DNA of 64,000 bases from Paraconiothyrium sp. Pb-2020 (taxonomy: Eukaryota > Ascomycota > Dothideomycetes > Pleosporales > Didymosphaeriaceae): NCBI GenBank assembly GCA_022419385.1, contig JAJUBI010000002.1, forward strand, positions 4,898,001 to 4,962,000, in the 5' to 3' direction. The translations under genes and the position numbers were made by a program. Under the pieces are notes generated by a model. It worked only from the letters and a program-made list of their open reading frames with translations, was not told the DNA's origin and searched no databases. This document shows positions 21,681 through 32,450 of the stretch, one piece after another. Within the stretch, counting starts at the first letter, position 1. Each line of letters starts with the position of its first letter.

Positions 21681-23237
21681 TCACGCCCTTGTACCGTCTC
21701 GCGACACCAAATCCAACCATTCACGGCTCAAATGGCCTTCCTTGTAGAGAGAGTCAATGAACCGGAATCGCGCGATCTGGATTTGCGTTGGACCTAGTTC
21801 CTGCCCCAAGCCCATCACGTCACCTGCCTCTCCTCGATACTTGGGCCAAACAGGCAGATCATCGGTACCTTCGCCGTTTAAGGGGTTAGGATCTCCACGC
21901 TTAGCAAAGTTCGCCCAGTACGTGATTATCGCGTCAGAGAATTTGCGATCTGCCTCAGAGTATTGCACAAAAGGTGGGTTATAGAACAGCGGCTGGTCGA
22001 TGGTGCCAAACATGAAGTTGACGTCGGAAGCGTGCAGGGCAACGGGGTTATAATCCGACGTGTACGAGAAGAGAGACATGTACACTTCGTCGATGCCAGC
22101 AGCTAGCTGAGATGTGGCTGCTTTCCAGGTTTGATGCGCTAGGTATAGGTCTCCCACGAAGTCGGTAATTGACTTAGGCAGTGGTGTACCTGAAGCGTCC
22201 GCCGGATAGAGAGATATAAACTCAGCGTATCGCTCTGGCCCACCAATTGTTTTGCCAATGAGTTCCCATTGTTCTGGGTTCGAGTAGGATGTTAACATAT
22301 TTCTGAACAGCGTCCCCTCATCAATTGTGAAGCCTGCCATCATTGGAATCTTCATCTGCTCATTCCGCTGGAAGACAAGGAGTCCTTTTTCTGGAAGAAC
22401 ATTCTTGTCGATACTGGGCGCGAAATTAAGCAGGTCGGGAGGGCCTGAGAAATCGAACGGGTAATGCGCCACGAAGGTCTCTGCTGGAACATCACGTAGC
22501 TCAGGGAGGCTCGACACACCTAGCCGACCAAAAATCTTCTTGCCATGCTCACGAGCTCTGACTAAATCCATGTCATGGTCGAACACCTGATTCCAGAACG
22601 CGCCACTCTGCAGAATCCCTTTGTGGAAGAGGCCTTTGGAACCTGGGGAGCACATCAAGATACCGATCGAATGTGCGCCGGCCGACTCGCCAAAGACGGT
22701 GACATTGTTTCGATCGCCCCCAAAAGACGAGATGTGCGACTGTACCCATTGCAGTGCGGCTTGTTGATCCTGTAGACCGAGCATGCCTGAATTTGAACCT
22801 TCTGCGTCCAGTTCGTCGAGCGCCAGAAAGCCGAATGCACCCAGTCGATAATTGAACGTCACAATGACAACGCCTTTCTGTGCGAGTCGCTGGCCATCGA
22901 GGTTCACTTTGCTGCCATTGCCAAATACGAAGCCGCCTTCGTGAATGTATACCATAACCGGCAGTCTTGCATTGCCATCCGTAGACGGAGTCCAAATGTT
23001 CAGATTGAGACAGTCTTCGTCCGCGTTGGAATTGTCGTCACCGACAAGGAAGCTCCAGCTAGTGTGACCGAAGCTGGTCGCATCAAGGATGCCTTCCCAC
23101 GGCAATGAAGGCTGCGGAGGGCGCCATCGCAAGTCCTTGATCGGCGCCTTGGCGTATGGTATGCCTTTGAAGCTAGCAATACCATCCTTAGACGTACCAT
23201 TAACTGCACCGAGCTTTGTTTCTAATCTTGTTGTCAT
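21681..23237 (-). CDS. Type-B carboxylesterase/lipase family protein
   Basis: Single exon, 518 residues, normal for the family. The N-terminal family signature FKGIPYAKAP is present, then EDCLNLNIW (about 74-82), the oxyanion-hole region HEGGF (99-103; most relatives have HGGG or HGGA, so Glu100 is unusual), and the nucleophile elbow FGESAGAHS with Ser185. The expected acidic residue lies in the FTIDEGTLF segment and the catalytic His in LHASDVNFMFG. There is no signal peptide, so it should act inside the cell. Members hydrolyse carboxylic esters; the substrate cannot be assigned. It is transcribed in the same direction as the F-box gene downstream of it. Confidence 0.92.
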   Translation of the reverse strand: MTTRLETKLGAVNGTSKDGIASFKGIPYAKAPIKDLRWRPPQPSLPWEGILDATSFGHTSWSFLVGDDNSNADEDCLNLNIWTPSTDGNARLPVMVYIHEGGFVFGNGSKVNLDGQRLAQKGVVIVTFNYRLGAFGFLALDELDAEGSNSGMLGLQDQQAALQWVQSHISSFGGDRNNVTVFGESAGAHSIGILMCSPGSKGLFHKGILQSGAFWNQVFDHDMDLVRAREHGKKIFGRLGVSSLPELRDVPAETFVAHYPFDFSGPPDLLNFAPSIDKNVLPEKGLLVFQRNEQMKIPMMAGFTIDEGTLFRNMLTSYSNPEQWELIGKTIGGPERYAEFISLYPADASGTPLPKSITDFVGDLYLAHQTWKAATSQLAAGIDEVYMSLFSYTSDYNPVALHASDVNFMFGTIDQPLFYNPPFVQYSEADRKFSDAIITYWANFAKRGDPNPLNGEGTDDLPVWPKYRGEAGDVMGLGQELGPTQIQIARFRFIDSLYKEGHLSREWLDLVSRDGTRA

Positions 23238-24386
23238 AACGATGGCGTGTTCCCGAAGAAAATACTCGAAAAGACAGAAGTGTGTGTAATTGTTTGCGAA
23301 GCAAAACTGGCCTATTCATCCGCGGAAGGCAACAACGCGGCGGTGCAGTAGGAAGTGGCTATGCAACTTCAGAGTCGTGAGGCTGGGGCAAAGATCGATG
23401 CCGAACAATCGCAAGTCTGCACATCAATGCTTGTACCCATGAACATGTGGAGAACACTATCGACAAATCGGCGTTAACCCTCTTAACTCCGATAAAGCTG
23501 TGTATGGGTGGGGTGAACGGAACAAATGTTATGCTGACTAAGCTAAATGACGCTTCCCCAATCTCTAACTTGAAGAGACTGACTTGTTGTACATCATTCC
23601 TGATTTTGCAAAAATACGGACCTTCTCAGCTGGCGAACTATGAGAAAAGAAAACCTTCAAGAAGAGACCCTTCTCTACGGCTCAATGAAGGACGGTGAGA
23701 CGCACGGCCGTCGAGCACACTGATAAAAGCGCTTCCCGATGCGGTACTATTTGCTCTCATCTGAAAGGTTTCTGGTACTTGTAAATTTAGTTGATCGTTC
23801 GGATGCAGGCGCTAAGCTAGAAAGTGCATGAGTAGCGCTCTAGTAGACTTAAGAGGAAGCTGAAAGACTCTAGACCTACTCGTAGCGACTCAGTGTCACG
23901 AGCGAGCTGAAAACTGCATGCCTGATGTTCGCGACGCAGCATTATAGGCGACCATTGCTACAGGTTTGCGCTATGGTTCTGTAGAAGGAAGCTGAATACT
24001 GCATGTGACGTGATGCGGATGCATTTCAGTCAGCCAAATAACCATGATGGTATGTCGCTTACCAGTATGAGCTAGCCACGATCTACCATCGCCTGTTCGC
24101 GAACCTATCACTATGAATTCTGGACTAAACATTAAATGCACTCAAAGGTTAGCCGTGATGTCGCCAGTTTCCTCACAAGAAGTTTTTTTTTTTTTTTTTT
24201 TTCACAATCAACTTTTCAAAACATGTCTGTTCAAATGGGATATCATATTCGAGTTATCGAGAGGTCTCTTTGACAAAGCACTTAGCCGCGAGATGCGCGA
24301 TTCGAATTGTGAGCGCACAAGACTTCTTGTGCTTGTTGGTGGCTATGCGCGGCGACTTCTGCAGTCAAGAGAGAGATCCTGATATC
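23238..24386. other. Intergenic with a long poly-T tract
   Basis: 1.15 kb with no recognisable gene. A homopolymer of about 20 T lies near 24183-24202; it disrupts no gene and is the longest homopolymer I noticed in the window. Confidence 0.55.
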
Positions 24387-25433
24387 CTAGGTTGGATTTT
24401 CCTCCAATCGGCTTTGGCAAGCTTTCTGCATGCTCAGGTAGCTATCGCAACAGTGAGAGAGGCACGGATTATCCCGCCGCCAGCAGCCGCAAGGGACACA
24501 TCCCGTTTCTAAAGGCTTGTCAACCAGAAGAGAATGAGAGGCCTCTCGCTCCAGCTCGCGACAGACCACTTGGAACGCGGGACCATGACCCAAGTAAGTA
24601 TTATCGAAATGTCGCTTGCCTTGGTATTCCACCTCGCAAAATTGGCCAATTGTTCGTGAAGACAGATACAAACAAAGCTTCTTCTGGGCATCTGTGGCGT
24701 CCTTGCAGCTTCCACCGCAAGTGTAGTAATCTAGAAGCTGATGCACCTGCTCATGGAGCAATGTTGAGACGATATGCTCAGCCCTCTTTTGTGGAACCAT
24801 ATACCTTAGGTACCCGGGTCCCCCAAGCTTCGGATGACCTAGGACAGTAATGGCGATACGATCTAGATATCCGTGCTTCCAAGAACAGTAACCAAAATCG
24901 TCACCCTCCGGCTTCCCATTCGAACGGTGTGTGACCCATTGGTAGTTGCATGTGCCGCGCAGGCAACCTTGGAAGAAAAGTGTATCGAGAGATTCTCCAA
25001 GCGCTTTGAGATCTGGAAGGTCGTTCCAATCCCTCTTTCCACTGAAAAGATTATCAAGTTCGCCCATTGATTTGTCGATTTGGTGTAAGGCTTGTTCCTC
25101 GCATGTGGACCATGTGGACCGTGATGCGTCATTAAGGGTACTCAAATGCGTGAGCATGAACTTCAATACTGTGCGAATATCGCAAGACTGCCGGTATGCG
25201 TCTATGGGCCACTTGTAGCCGTTCGGCCCCTCAACGAGCGCGTTAAATCGAGTGTTGTGCTCAGGGAGTGATTCCCATAGCTTGGGCGCACAGTTCCAGC
25301 ATACGCAATGCTTGTGGATATTTTCCGGATCGATATCATCGGGAAGCTGGTTGGAATATTCCAGTGGGAAATCCGGATAGAGGAGCTTTGGTAATTTGTT
25401 CCCTTCATGGATCTTGCTCTCAGAAGTCGGCAT
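24387..25433 (-). CDS. SprT-like putative zinc metalloprotease
   Basis: 348 residues from the ATG at 25433; the frame is open upstream to 25637 but without an in-frame ATG except this one. A zinc-protease motif HEQVH lies at residues 227-231 in LLHEQVHQLLDYYTC, followed after about 50 residues by GHGPAFQVV with His283, matching the HExxH...H arrangement of SprT-like domains, where a distal His is the third zinc ligand. Cysteine clusters flank the core (KHCVCWNC near 42-48; CVPCGCWRRDNPC near the C-terminus) and may bind another metal. SprT proteins such as Spartan/Wss1 process DNA-protein crosslinks, but this is a divergent fungal version and its role is not established. No signal peptide or membrane segment. 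Confidence 0.75.
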   Translation of the reverse strand: MPTSESKIHEGNKLPKLLYPDFPLEYSNQLPDDIDPENIHKHCVCWNCAPKLWESLPEHNTRFNALVEGPNGYKWPIDAYRQSCDIRTVLKFMLTHLSTLNDASRSTWSTCEEQALHQIDKSMGELDNLFSGKRDWNDLPDLKALGESLDTLFFQGCLRGTCNYQWVTHRSNGKPEGDDFGYCSWKHGYLDRIAITVLGHPKLGGPGYLRYMVPQKRAEHIVSTLLHEQVHQLLDYYTCGGSCKDATDAQKKLCLYLSSRTIGQFCEVEYQGKRHFDNTYLGHGPAFQVVCRELEREASHSLLVDKPLETGCVPCGCWRRDNPCLSHCCDSYLSMQKACQSRLEENPT

Positions 25434-26422
25434 GGCGCACGTGGGTCGGTGATTTGAGTTGATTTGACGGACGTAGTTCAGTTTAAGCTGCAGATGTATA
25501 GACAATCTTATAGGGCAGTATCTGTGGGCTATATAGGTTGGTGGCGAACGTTGTGAAAGAGGGTTTCCTGTAAACAATGCTCTATTAAGTATATTCTTTT
25601 CGCGCTCTGTCCCACAGATTGATGCAATCGAATTCACATCGGTTCTGGTGAAAGTTCTGAACCAGGTTCAGCCTATTGAAAGGGATGGCAGACTCGTTCG
25701 CACCGGTGGTACCTCGTGCATCGCAGATTGGCGCTCTCCTGGGCGCGAGAATGTGACATGGCAATATCGATAAGAAACCCTTCTTAGACCCTTATGCACT
25801 TGTGACGCTTGAGAAAGTAGATGAGCACAAGCTAGCATTCGGAGGGTGGACCCAGTACAGCCTTCCTAGAAGACTAACGTTTCATAGACTGTTTCTAAGA
25901 CAAGTCTTACTCCTGGCCAGTCTCCGTCACGTACATAGAAGACATGCTCTATACCGGTTGCTCAAGTATCGACAGTCCTATGACAAACATATGTTGTTGT
26001 CTCGTCTGTGGTTGGAGACATTTGAGCCAGTGCTTCTTGTACAGCACATAAAACAAAGCACCAGCTCAGTGGTCAGACGATAGCGTAACCATTCCCAACT
26101 CATTGTTGTTGTTACATATTATATAATATTTCCAAACGTCATCTTCTGACACACCACATTCACATATAGCAAGCGCATTAAGGGTATTTTCTACTTATAC
26201 GAACAATAAAGAGACCGTTGTGAAGCAACCATGCGAGCTCTTTCACTTGATCAGTGACGGATTGAGGTACACAAAGGGGTCACCAACCCCACCTCATATA
26301 AAACCTCCCCATATGCTTCTGTACCGCGATCAACTCTCTCCTTTTATTCCCTGAAAAACCGCGCTCCAGGTCTGATTTACCATCTTGGAACGTGATAGCT
26401 TCTAAGAAGCTTGCTGCACACG
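25434..26422. other. Intergenic with promoter
   Basis: About 1 kb between divergently transcribed genes. A TATAAA box lies at 26297-26302. The open frame 25802-26083 (+) has no recognisable feature. Confidence 0.45.
26297..26302 (+). promoter_or_regulatory. TATA box upstream of 26423 gene
   Basis: TATAAA in a CATATAAAAC context, about 126 bases before the ATG at 26423, followed by a C/T-rich leader. Confidence 0.5.
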
Positions 26423-27841
26423 ATGTCTCAAAAGTTTATAGTGGGCACTCACGAGCCAATGGGCAAAAGCACGTACCAGCGGTACTGGCACAAGCCCGGT
26501 AATAAGGATGTACATCGAGATATACCCCGTGGAGAAGTGCTTTCTATGATGAATGCTGCGACTAAGCGAGCAGCTTCCAAGGCACGCATGAGGACGAACT
26601 ACAAGGATCACGATAGTGGTACGACAAAGGCGACTGAGACTTCTGGGTCTCTCCAACCCTGGCAATTCGAACTACTTCGAACGTTTCGGTCAGCACCACG
26701 AGCACATTACTCGTGGGTTGAAGTCCATGCTCTTCGAAATGTGGCCGCGATGGAAGCAGCAGACAAGGCGCGACGTAGATCGATTCTGAGCTCCGACAAT
26801 ATCAATTACGAGAAACAGTTCAAACAGGACGATAAGAACACCATTCGTTACAGGAGGAAGAGCTTGCGCACCTTGCTCCGTGAGTTCACCGAGTTCTTGC
26901 GTCTTTTAAAGGCGTGGCAGGAAATGCATCTATTGAGGCTCTATTCAGTGGAAGGTTTCCTTGCTCGTATCGACAGCAACTTGGAATCCAGCCATTCAAA
27001 CGACGGGACTCTGGAAAACTTGCTCATACAGCGCGATCTATACATGGTCACCCTTCGAACTAGCTGGATAGCAGATCAATTCTCTGTACAATACCGCATC
27101 GTTCGACCGCTCGCGTGTATAGAAGACGATACTATGGACAAGACTCTTCGTTCTGATAAGATAACTGGTGCTATTCGGACGGCGATCCAGCAGGGCCGCA
27201 GAGAGAACAAGATCCGCGACAAGCTAGCGCGAGAGGACAAAATCCGGCAGCGGAAGATGAACAACATCCGGAGTTACCACCCAACGTGGGACCAGCTGCC
27301 ATTACGCTCTCTGAATCTCAGGCAGCCTCGGGTTTCTCCTGAGGTTTATCGCAAATTCAAAATCACTACGCGGGTGCGGATCGCTGGAGAGTGGCACACA
27401 GCAGTCATCGACCAGTCGCAGAACTCTGTCATTGATTCGCAAATAGCCTGGGGTGCCGATATATCTAAACCTGTCCGGTGTTCCGTCATGCCGGCTCTCT
27501 TTCAAAATTTTCCCGAAGAGCCGCGCGCAAAGATACGGATGACGTTAGAGACTACCGAAGGATATTTGGAGATTACGCCGACATTGACACCTAAAGACAG
27601 GCCGCATACCGATATCATTCTCGGGAAAGACTTGTTTCTCCAAGAGCAGGTGGTCCCGCGCGGCGTGCTACGCTATCTGGATGAACACAATGGCGAGCTT
27701 CTTGACACCATGCGTCTTCTGGATGGAAATTCCAATGTCAAGGTTAGAATATTGCTTCCGGAACAGCCTTTAGATGACGATGAACCCCTCTACCATGACC
27801 AGAAGTTGGTGTGGTGGGATTATTGGGAGAGCCGTTCGTAG
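26423..27841 (+). CDS. Hypothetical protein with a retropepsin-like C-terminal region
   Basis: Single exon, 472 residues, from the ATG at 26423. The first 300 residues are highly charged and helical, rich in Arg, Lys and Glu (RRKSLRTLLREFTEFLRLLK; a basic run near 258-280), with no recognised domain. Residues about 311-410 show the pattern of a retropepsin-like fold: a strand (TTRVRIAGEW), then AVID330 followed by QSQ where active proteases have T/S-G, and much later IILGKDLF (398-405), matching the conserved ILG-x-D/N segment. The catalytic triplet is therefore altered, and proteolysis is unlikely unless Asp330 suffices. It could be a domesticated retroelement protease or an unrelated fold. 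A TATA box and long intact frame argue for a real gene. Confidence 0.65.
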   Translation: MSQKFIVGTHEPMGKSTYQRYWHKPGNKDVHRDIPRGEVLSMMNAATKRAASKARMRTNYKDHDSGTTKATETSGSLQPWQFELLRTFRSAPRAHYSWVEVHALRNVAAMEAADKARRRSILSSDNINYEKQFKQDDKNTIRYRRKSLRTLLREFTEFLRLLKAWQEMHLLRLYSVEGFLARIDSNLESSHSNDGTLENLLIQRDLYMVTLRTSWIADQFSVQYRIVRPLACIEDDTMDKTLRSDKITGAIRTAIQQGRRENKIRDKLAREDKIRQRKMNNIRSYHPTWDQLPLRSLNLRQPRVSPEVYRKFKITTRVRIAGEWHTAVIDQSQNSVIDSQIAWGADISKPVRCSVMPALFQNFPEEPRAKIRMTLETTEGYLEITPTLTPKDRPHTDIILGKDLFLQEQVVPRGVLRYLDEHNGELLDTMRLLDGNSNVKVRILLPEQPLDDDEPLYHDQKLVWWDYWESRS

Positions 27842-28424
27842 CTATACTATTGTTTCAAAAAGGTTAACGAGATCGTGGAATCCTCCAAGAGCCGCTTGTT
27901 GTACTGTAGGCTTAGCCATTCGTCTGGTTCTACATGATCAAAACAAGAATTGAAAATCATATTGGAACCGCATATACTCTCCCTGACTATAAAGATTTCC
28001 AAGCCAACGTGAACTTGAAAAACCTATTGGTGCTCCTCAAAGGATCCTTCCTACCTTTTGGGAAAGATCCTGATCTCAATCTACATGACCTTTCACTGTC
28101 CACTTAGATATACTGCTGTATCGCGTGTCACAGCTGAAAACTGTCTTTTAACAAATTCTGAACCATCAGGAACAGATCTGCCCGGGGATGGGCTTCACCC
28201 TTTCCATATTCATACTCCTGGTTTCCCTGAAACATGTGCTTGTATCGGGGTTTGATTGCCCGGGAAAAAAAAAAGAGAAAAAGGTTCTTCGGTGCCATAG
28301 GAAGCTAAGGGAGGAACTTTCAAATCAGCTCTGAATATGAGTGACCGATAAGATAACAGAATAGCATATCAAACCAGCATATACATTCCACACGACGTGA
28401 CCTCAAGACCTTACCAACCCATCC
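27842..28424. other. Intergenic, nothing recognised
   Basis: 583 bases between convergent genes, with an A-rich run near 28265-28281. No coding sequence recognised. Confidence 0.5.
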
Positions 28425-29319
28425 CTACCCCCCACACCCCTTCAGCGTACAAATAGTAACCTCATGAATATACCTAATCATCCCGCCCTCCACCCTTATA
28501 AAATTCGTACTACTCGTCCCATTCGGCTTACTCTTATCCAAAAACGGAAAGTCATTGAAAATATCCACAGCCCCCACCTCTTCATCAATGACATAGCGTC
28601 TATTCTTCGCCCTACCACTCGTCAGCACACATCACCACCCTCCACACCTAAAAAAGCGTTGATGAAGAGTGAGAGTAGAAAAGGACGGAACAATCTTACC
28701 CTCCCGCATCCTTAAACTCCTTCGGAAACTCCGGCATCTTACAATTCGTCGTATAACTCCCGCCCTCCAGCCGCGCACACGTGCCCCCATACGGCACCTT
28801 CACTTTCCCATCTGCCCAGCTGTCTAAATACGCGTCGCCTGCGGCTTTGATGACCTCGCGCTTGTCCCGCTTACCCTCCGCTATCACATCCCAGGTTTCC
28901 TTCTTCGAATTCGTTAGACTGCCTTGCGCGTTGAAGAGCCAGTCGCCTGCGTCGGCGACGACGTTCTCGATGGCGGTGATGGAGGTGCCTGAGGGGGAGA
29001 GCAGCATGCGTGTCATGAGGACGTAGGGGTGGGGCGCGGAGGCGGCGATTATTTCGGTGAAGGTCGCGCAGGCGGTGGTGTCGTGGAGGGAGCGCGAGAG
29101 GTCGATTGGGAGGGCTGTGGTGAGGATGGATTTGGAGAGGGGGGTGGGCGTGTCGTTTTCGAGGTAGGTTGTGTTTGGGGAGAGGGGGAGGGCGTCTGTT
29201 TTTCCGGCGGTTTGGGACTTGATGAGGGCGGCGGTGGCGGCTTGGAGGGTTGCGCGGTCGCAGGCTGCAGCGGCGGAGGTGGTTAGGGCGAGGGCTGTGA
29301 GAGGGAGTTGGGGACGCAT
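28425..29319 (-). CDS. Secreted DUF8021-type protein
   Basis: Two minus-strand exons, 29319-28700 and 28611-28425, joined in phase 2 across an 88-base intron (GTAAGA...CTGAC...GGTAG); 268 residues. The ATG at 29319 gives a signal peptide (MRPQLPLTALALTTSAAAA, residues 1-19); an ATG 63 bases further upstream would bury it. The mature protein has LENDTPTPLSKSI, ATFTEIIAA, the block TAIENVVADAGDWLFNA, VPYGGTCARLEGG, and in the second exon NRRYVIDEEVGAVDIFNDFPF and FIRVEGGMIRYIHEVT. This order matches secreted fungal proteins annotated DUF8021, which has an NTF2-like fold. The biochemical role is unknown. The third codon positions are strongly G/C-rich. Confidence 0.85.
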
Positions 29320-29910
29320 GATGGCGGTGGTGGGCTGGGGATGGGTGGTGTTGGAAGGGGGTTGGCTTCGCGCACGCTTCATGGGCTTTATGCGCGTTTT
29401 CGTGTACTTGCTAGGATGGAGAAGGATGGACTCGAAATAGATGATGCACTTTGTTGTACCACATTCCCCACATTGTTAATATCGTTCTTGTGTTCGTTGG
29501 GGCTTGTGTCGTTCGTTCTCTCGATTTAGCCGCAATTCGCTAGGATGCCCAGAGCGTGGATATGCATTGTTGATAGTGTGAAGGGCTTCCAGATAGGTTG
29601 CGGGAGATCGGCAGTCGGCATTTGATACTAGAGCAATCAAAGCATGCGATGGTTGATAAGAAATGCGAACAGCAGAACTGATGGATGACTTGACGAGTCA
29701 ATGCGTATCTCTGTTTGCTCCTTTCAGTAGCGTAGAATCATTTCACTAGTCGAGACATAGGCTAGGCGACACAGTCGTGTCACAAAATGCGCGAAATTCG
29801 ATATATTGCGTCAAGAGTGATTGCGGTGGTCTATCGTTATGCTGTTCTATGAGTATTCGGCGAGACGCTGGGCGGACAGCGCACATCAGTCAATGTTAGT
29901 CGGGACGCAC
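29320..29910. other. Intergenic, nothing recognised
   Basis: About 590 bases containing the promoter of the DUF8021-type gene; no coding sequence recognised. Open frames over 29029-29440 are mostly antisense to the DUF8021 gene. Confidence 0.5.
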
Positions 29911-31766
29911 CTATCGTTGGATGCCCTCTTTCTTGTTCAGCTCTTCACCTCTCTGAACCAACTCTTCCAGCCATTTCCCAAATACTTCTCTTTGCTCGAT
30001 AGGTATCACATGCCCTTGACCTTTGACAAAGTGTTTCTCAATCTCACCCTCTTCCCAAACATCCTTCTCTTCCTCAATGCCAAGCCAGTTCTCCTTCCCG
30101 GTCCTACCTTCACCTTTCTCCAGACCTCTCCAAACAACGACGCCTTGTGGGAACGTAAGCATGCGATCTTTCGTACCGTGCACGACCATGATACGATTCC
30201 TGCCAATAGTGTTTGCGATTTTTTGAAGATCTTCCGGGCTCTTGTAGTGCAGCCATGCAGCGGCTGCTTGCAAGATGAAGCCGCCCTTCTGGAAGTAGTC
30301 CGGATGCGTACGCTTCCACATTTCATTTGCAGCAAAGCGATCTCCATTCGTAGGGAACGGCTTGACGACATGTTCAAGCGTGTCCGGGGCGTCGAGCCAT
30401 TCCTGTGTGTACAAATTGCGCTTAACGTTCTCAATTTGGGCATCAAGGGCTTTGGGGATGAAGAGGTTAGCACGAGCATAGAGGTTCTCTAAGAAGCCCT
30501 ATCGCATGTCAGCAGACCCTAAAACACTTGCTCTTGAGGATTTCCAGGCTTCGATGGTCGACACAGTCTGATTTGTGAATACAACACTTACTGTCGTTCG
30601 AAATACTCCGGCAGATGTCGACACAAGAGAGAGCGTGCAGATGCGTTCTGGTATAAGCATCGCCTGCCAAGATTAGCTTTCCTCTTGTGGACTAGCTGGG
30701 GTCTATTGGAAGGAATTTGGTGTGACGACAGAGAAGAGCAATTCTGCCAAGTGTGTACTGCGCAATGGTGGAGCGGAGCGGATAGCCAAGCGTTCGACTG
30801 GTTGCAGGGATGGCCACATTGATACGCGAACGCGTTTCGCTGCCAAGTGTTCCTGCCTCACTAGCGCCTCATGTCGTACCATATCCACTCGTACCTGCCT
30901 GGCCGGATAGTCTAGTATCCGAGTTCCGAGCTTGTAGGAGCACCCCTTACACTGAAGCACAATCGAAGCAAATAAGGAAGAATTGAAATAAGAAAGGGAC
31001 TCACCATCTCCTGCGCGATCATGCCCCCCATACTGATTCCTACGACATGGCACTCCCTCTTGCCTGTCCAGCCAACGTGATCCATGACCTCGATGACGTC
31101 TTTGGCCATCTCGGACGTCGAGTATCGGAAAAACGGCTTGTCCGATTCGCCGATGCCACGGTTGTCGAGCGTGAGGACTGAGTACTTGTTACCTTGGGTG
31201 TGGGCAAAGTCTTTGGTTTGGCGTTGCCAGGCGTACTTCATGCCGCCGAGGCCCATGACGAACTACATGTCGTGAGTCAGGTATGCAGAGATAGGCATGT
31301 TCTTGGAAGTCGCGGTGTAGTTGAAAAAGGGTGTGGAGCATGCGGTAGTGATGAGACTGGAACTCTGGGACGCTGCCGACCTGAGACGGCCAATGCGACT
31401 GAAACGAAACGGGTCCTACTCGACGGCTACTCGCCGAATTTCCATTGGCGAGCCTGAGGCCTGCGCCCATCATACAAAGGGTGACAAATCCAGCTGCAAG
31501 ATGTGCCTAATCTGGTGGTTGTCCAGACGGTAATATATGCAGGAGCGTTATACAGGGAAGGGGGCGACAAGATAACAATGGAAGGGTCGACGTACGATGA
31601 GGTGGATGTCCCCATGGCCATGGACTTCGTATGCAATGTTCAAAGGGCCGCCTCTGCCTTCGGCAACGGCAACTTTGGCGGCCTTTGTGGGCGTGAGATC
31701 CCATATTGTGTGGTCATACTCTGGGTGCTTGAGCAGCTCGTCGGCCGTCATAGGCTTGGGTGCCAT
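29911..31766 (-). CDS. Alpha/beta hydrolase
   Basis: Four exons on the minus strand: 31766-31596, 31262-31005, 30663-30592 and 30498-29911; introns of 333, 341 and 93 bases, all phase 0; 362 residues. The oxyanion loop is in VMGLGGMKYAW, then LDNRGIGESDKP, the nucleophile elbow GISMGG with Ser134, the ICTLSLVSTSAG strand, the acid in VVHGTKDRML and the catalytic His in VKGQGHVIP. It ends in a charged helix. It resembles fungal hydrolases related to proline iminopeptidase and epoxide hydrolase-like enzymes; the substrate is unknown. The 72-base third exon is bounded by good splice sites (branch CTAAT before GGCAG). Two introns over 330 bases are unusual beside the roughly 50-base introns elsewhere here. 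No targeting signal. Confidence 0.88.
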
Positions 31767-32450
31767 GGTGCCAAGGTTAGACGTCAGCTATTTCTTACTT
31801 GTTCCCAATCGAATGCCTATTCGAGCAATTAGCAGCTGTGCCTCAAGGGTGCTTTCAGCGAGAGTAAGATGGGATGGGGGAGGCATGAAGCGAGGGTGGC
31901 TGTGCCCTTAGTGATGGGCAGGATAAAGTTAGCATGGCTTGCCGGCGGCGCCTCATATGGCACATGCCGGTTTCAAACGCAGGCCACGCCAAGAGCTACT
32001 GCAGGAGCACAGAAAAGTTCACATACCGTCTATTCTCGGTCCGGACGAGCACACGGGCGCGTAAGAGGCAGCAGTGTGCAGACCGCAGAGGCTGTAGGAG
32101 CGGCGGTCAATATGGAACTGCTCGAGGTGCCTTGTGCCTCGGTAGCGAGCGATGACTTCATGTGCTGCATCGCTCGCAGAAATGTGGCTTGCGCAACGCG
32201 TTCCCCAATTTAGCTCACCTTACGAAGCAGCGCGCGGGAGCGTCGGACGACATATCGCGCATCGTCCTTAACGCCGAGTGCATTTCAGAGTCGCGTCCCC
32301 GGCAGCAGCACTTCGGCAGCGTTTCAGGGCCCCGACAACCCCTCTACACTCTTTTATCAAAACTCCACGCACGCCCGCCGAGGCCCGCAATTGACAACAT
32401 ACGCCGCACACATCCCCCGCCCGTACTCGCATTCGCGATAGATCTCCGCC
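31767..32450. promoter_or_regulatory. Divergent promoter region, hydrolase and Zn2Cys6 regulator
   Basis: 684 bases between the minus-strand ATG at 31766 and the plus-strand ATG at 32451; C-rich near the regulator. No coding sequence is supported. The arrangement could allow shared control. Confidence 0.4.

Noticed and set aside
22573..22995. 140-codon minus-strand open frame
   Set aside because: Out-of-frame shadow of the carboxylesterase.
24113..24382. Open frame across the poly-T tract
   Set aside because: Low-complexity Phe run from the homopolymer; no protein character.
29821..30492. 223-codon plus-strand open frame
   Set aside because: Entirely antisense to the last exon of the alpha/beta hydrolase.
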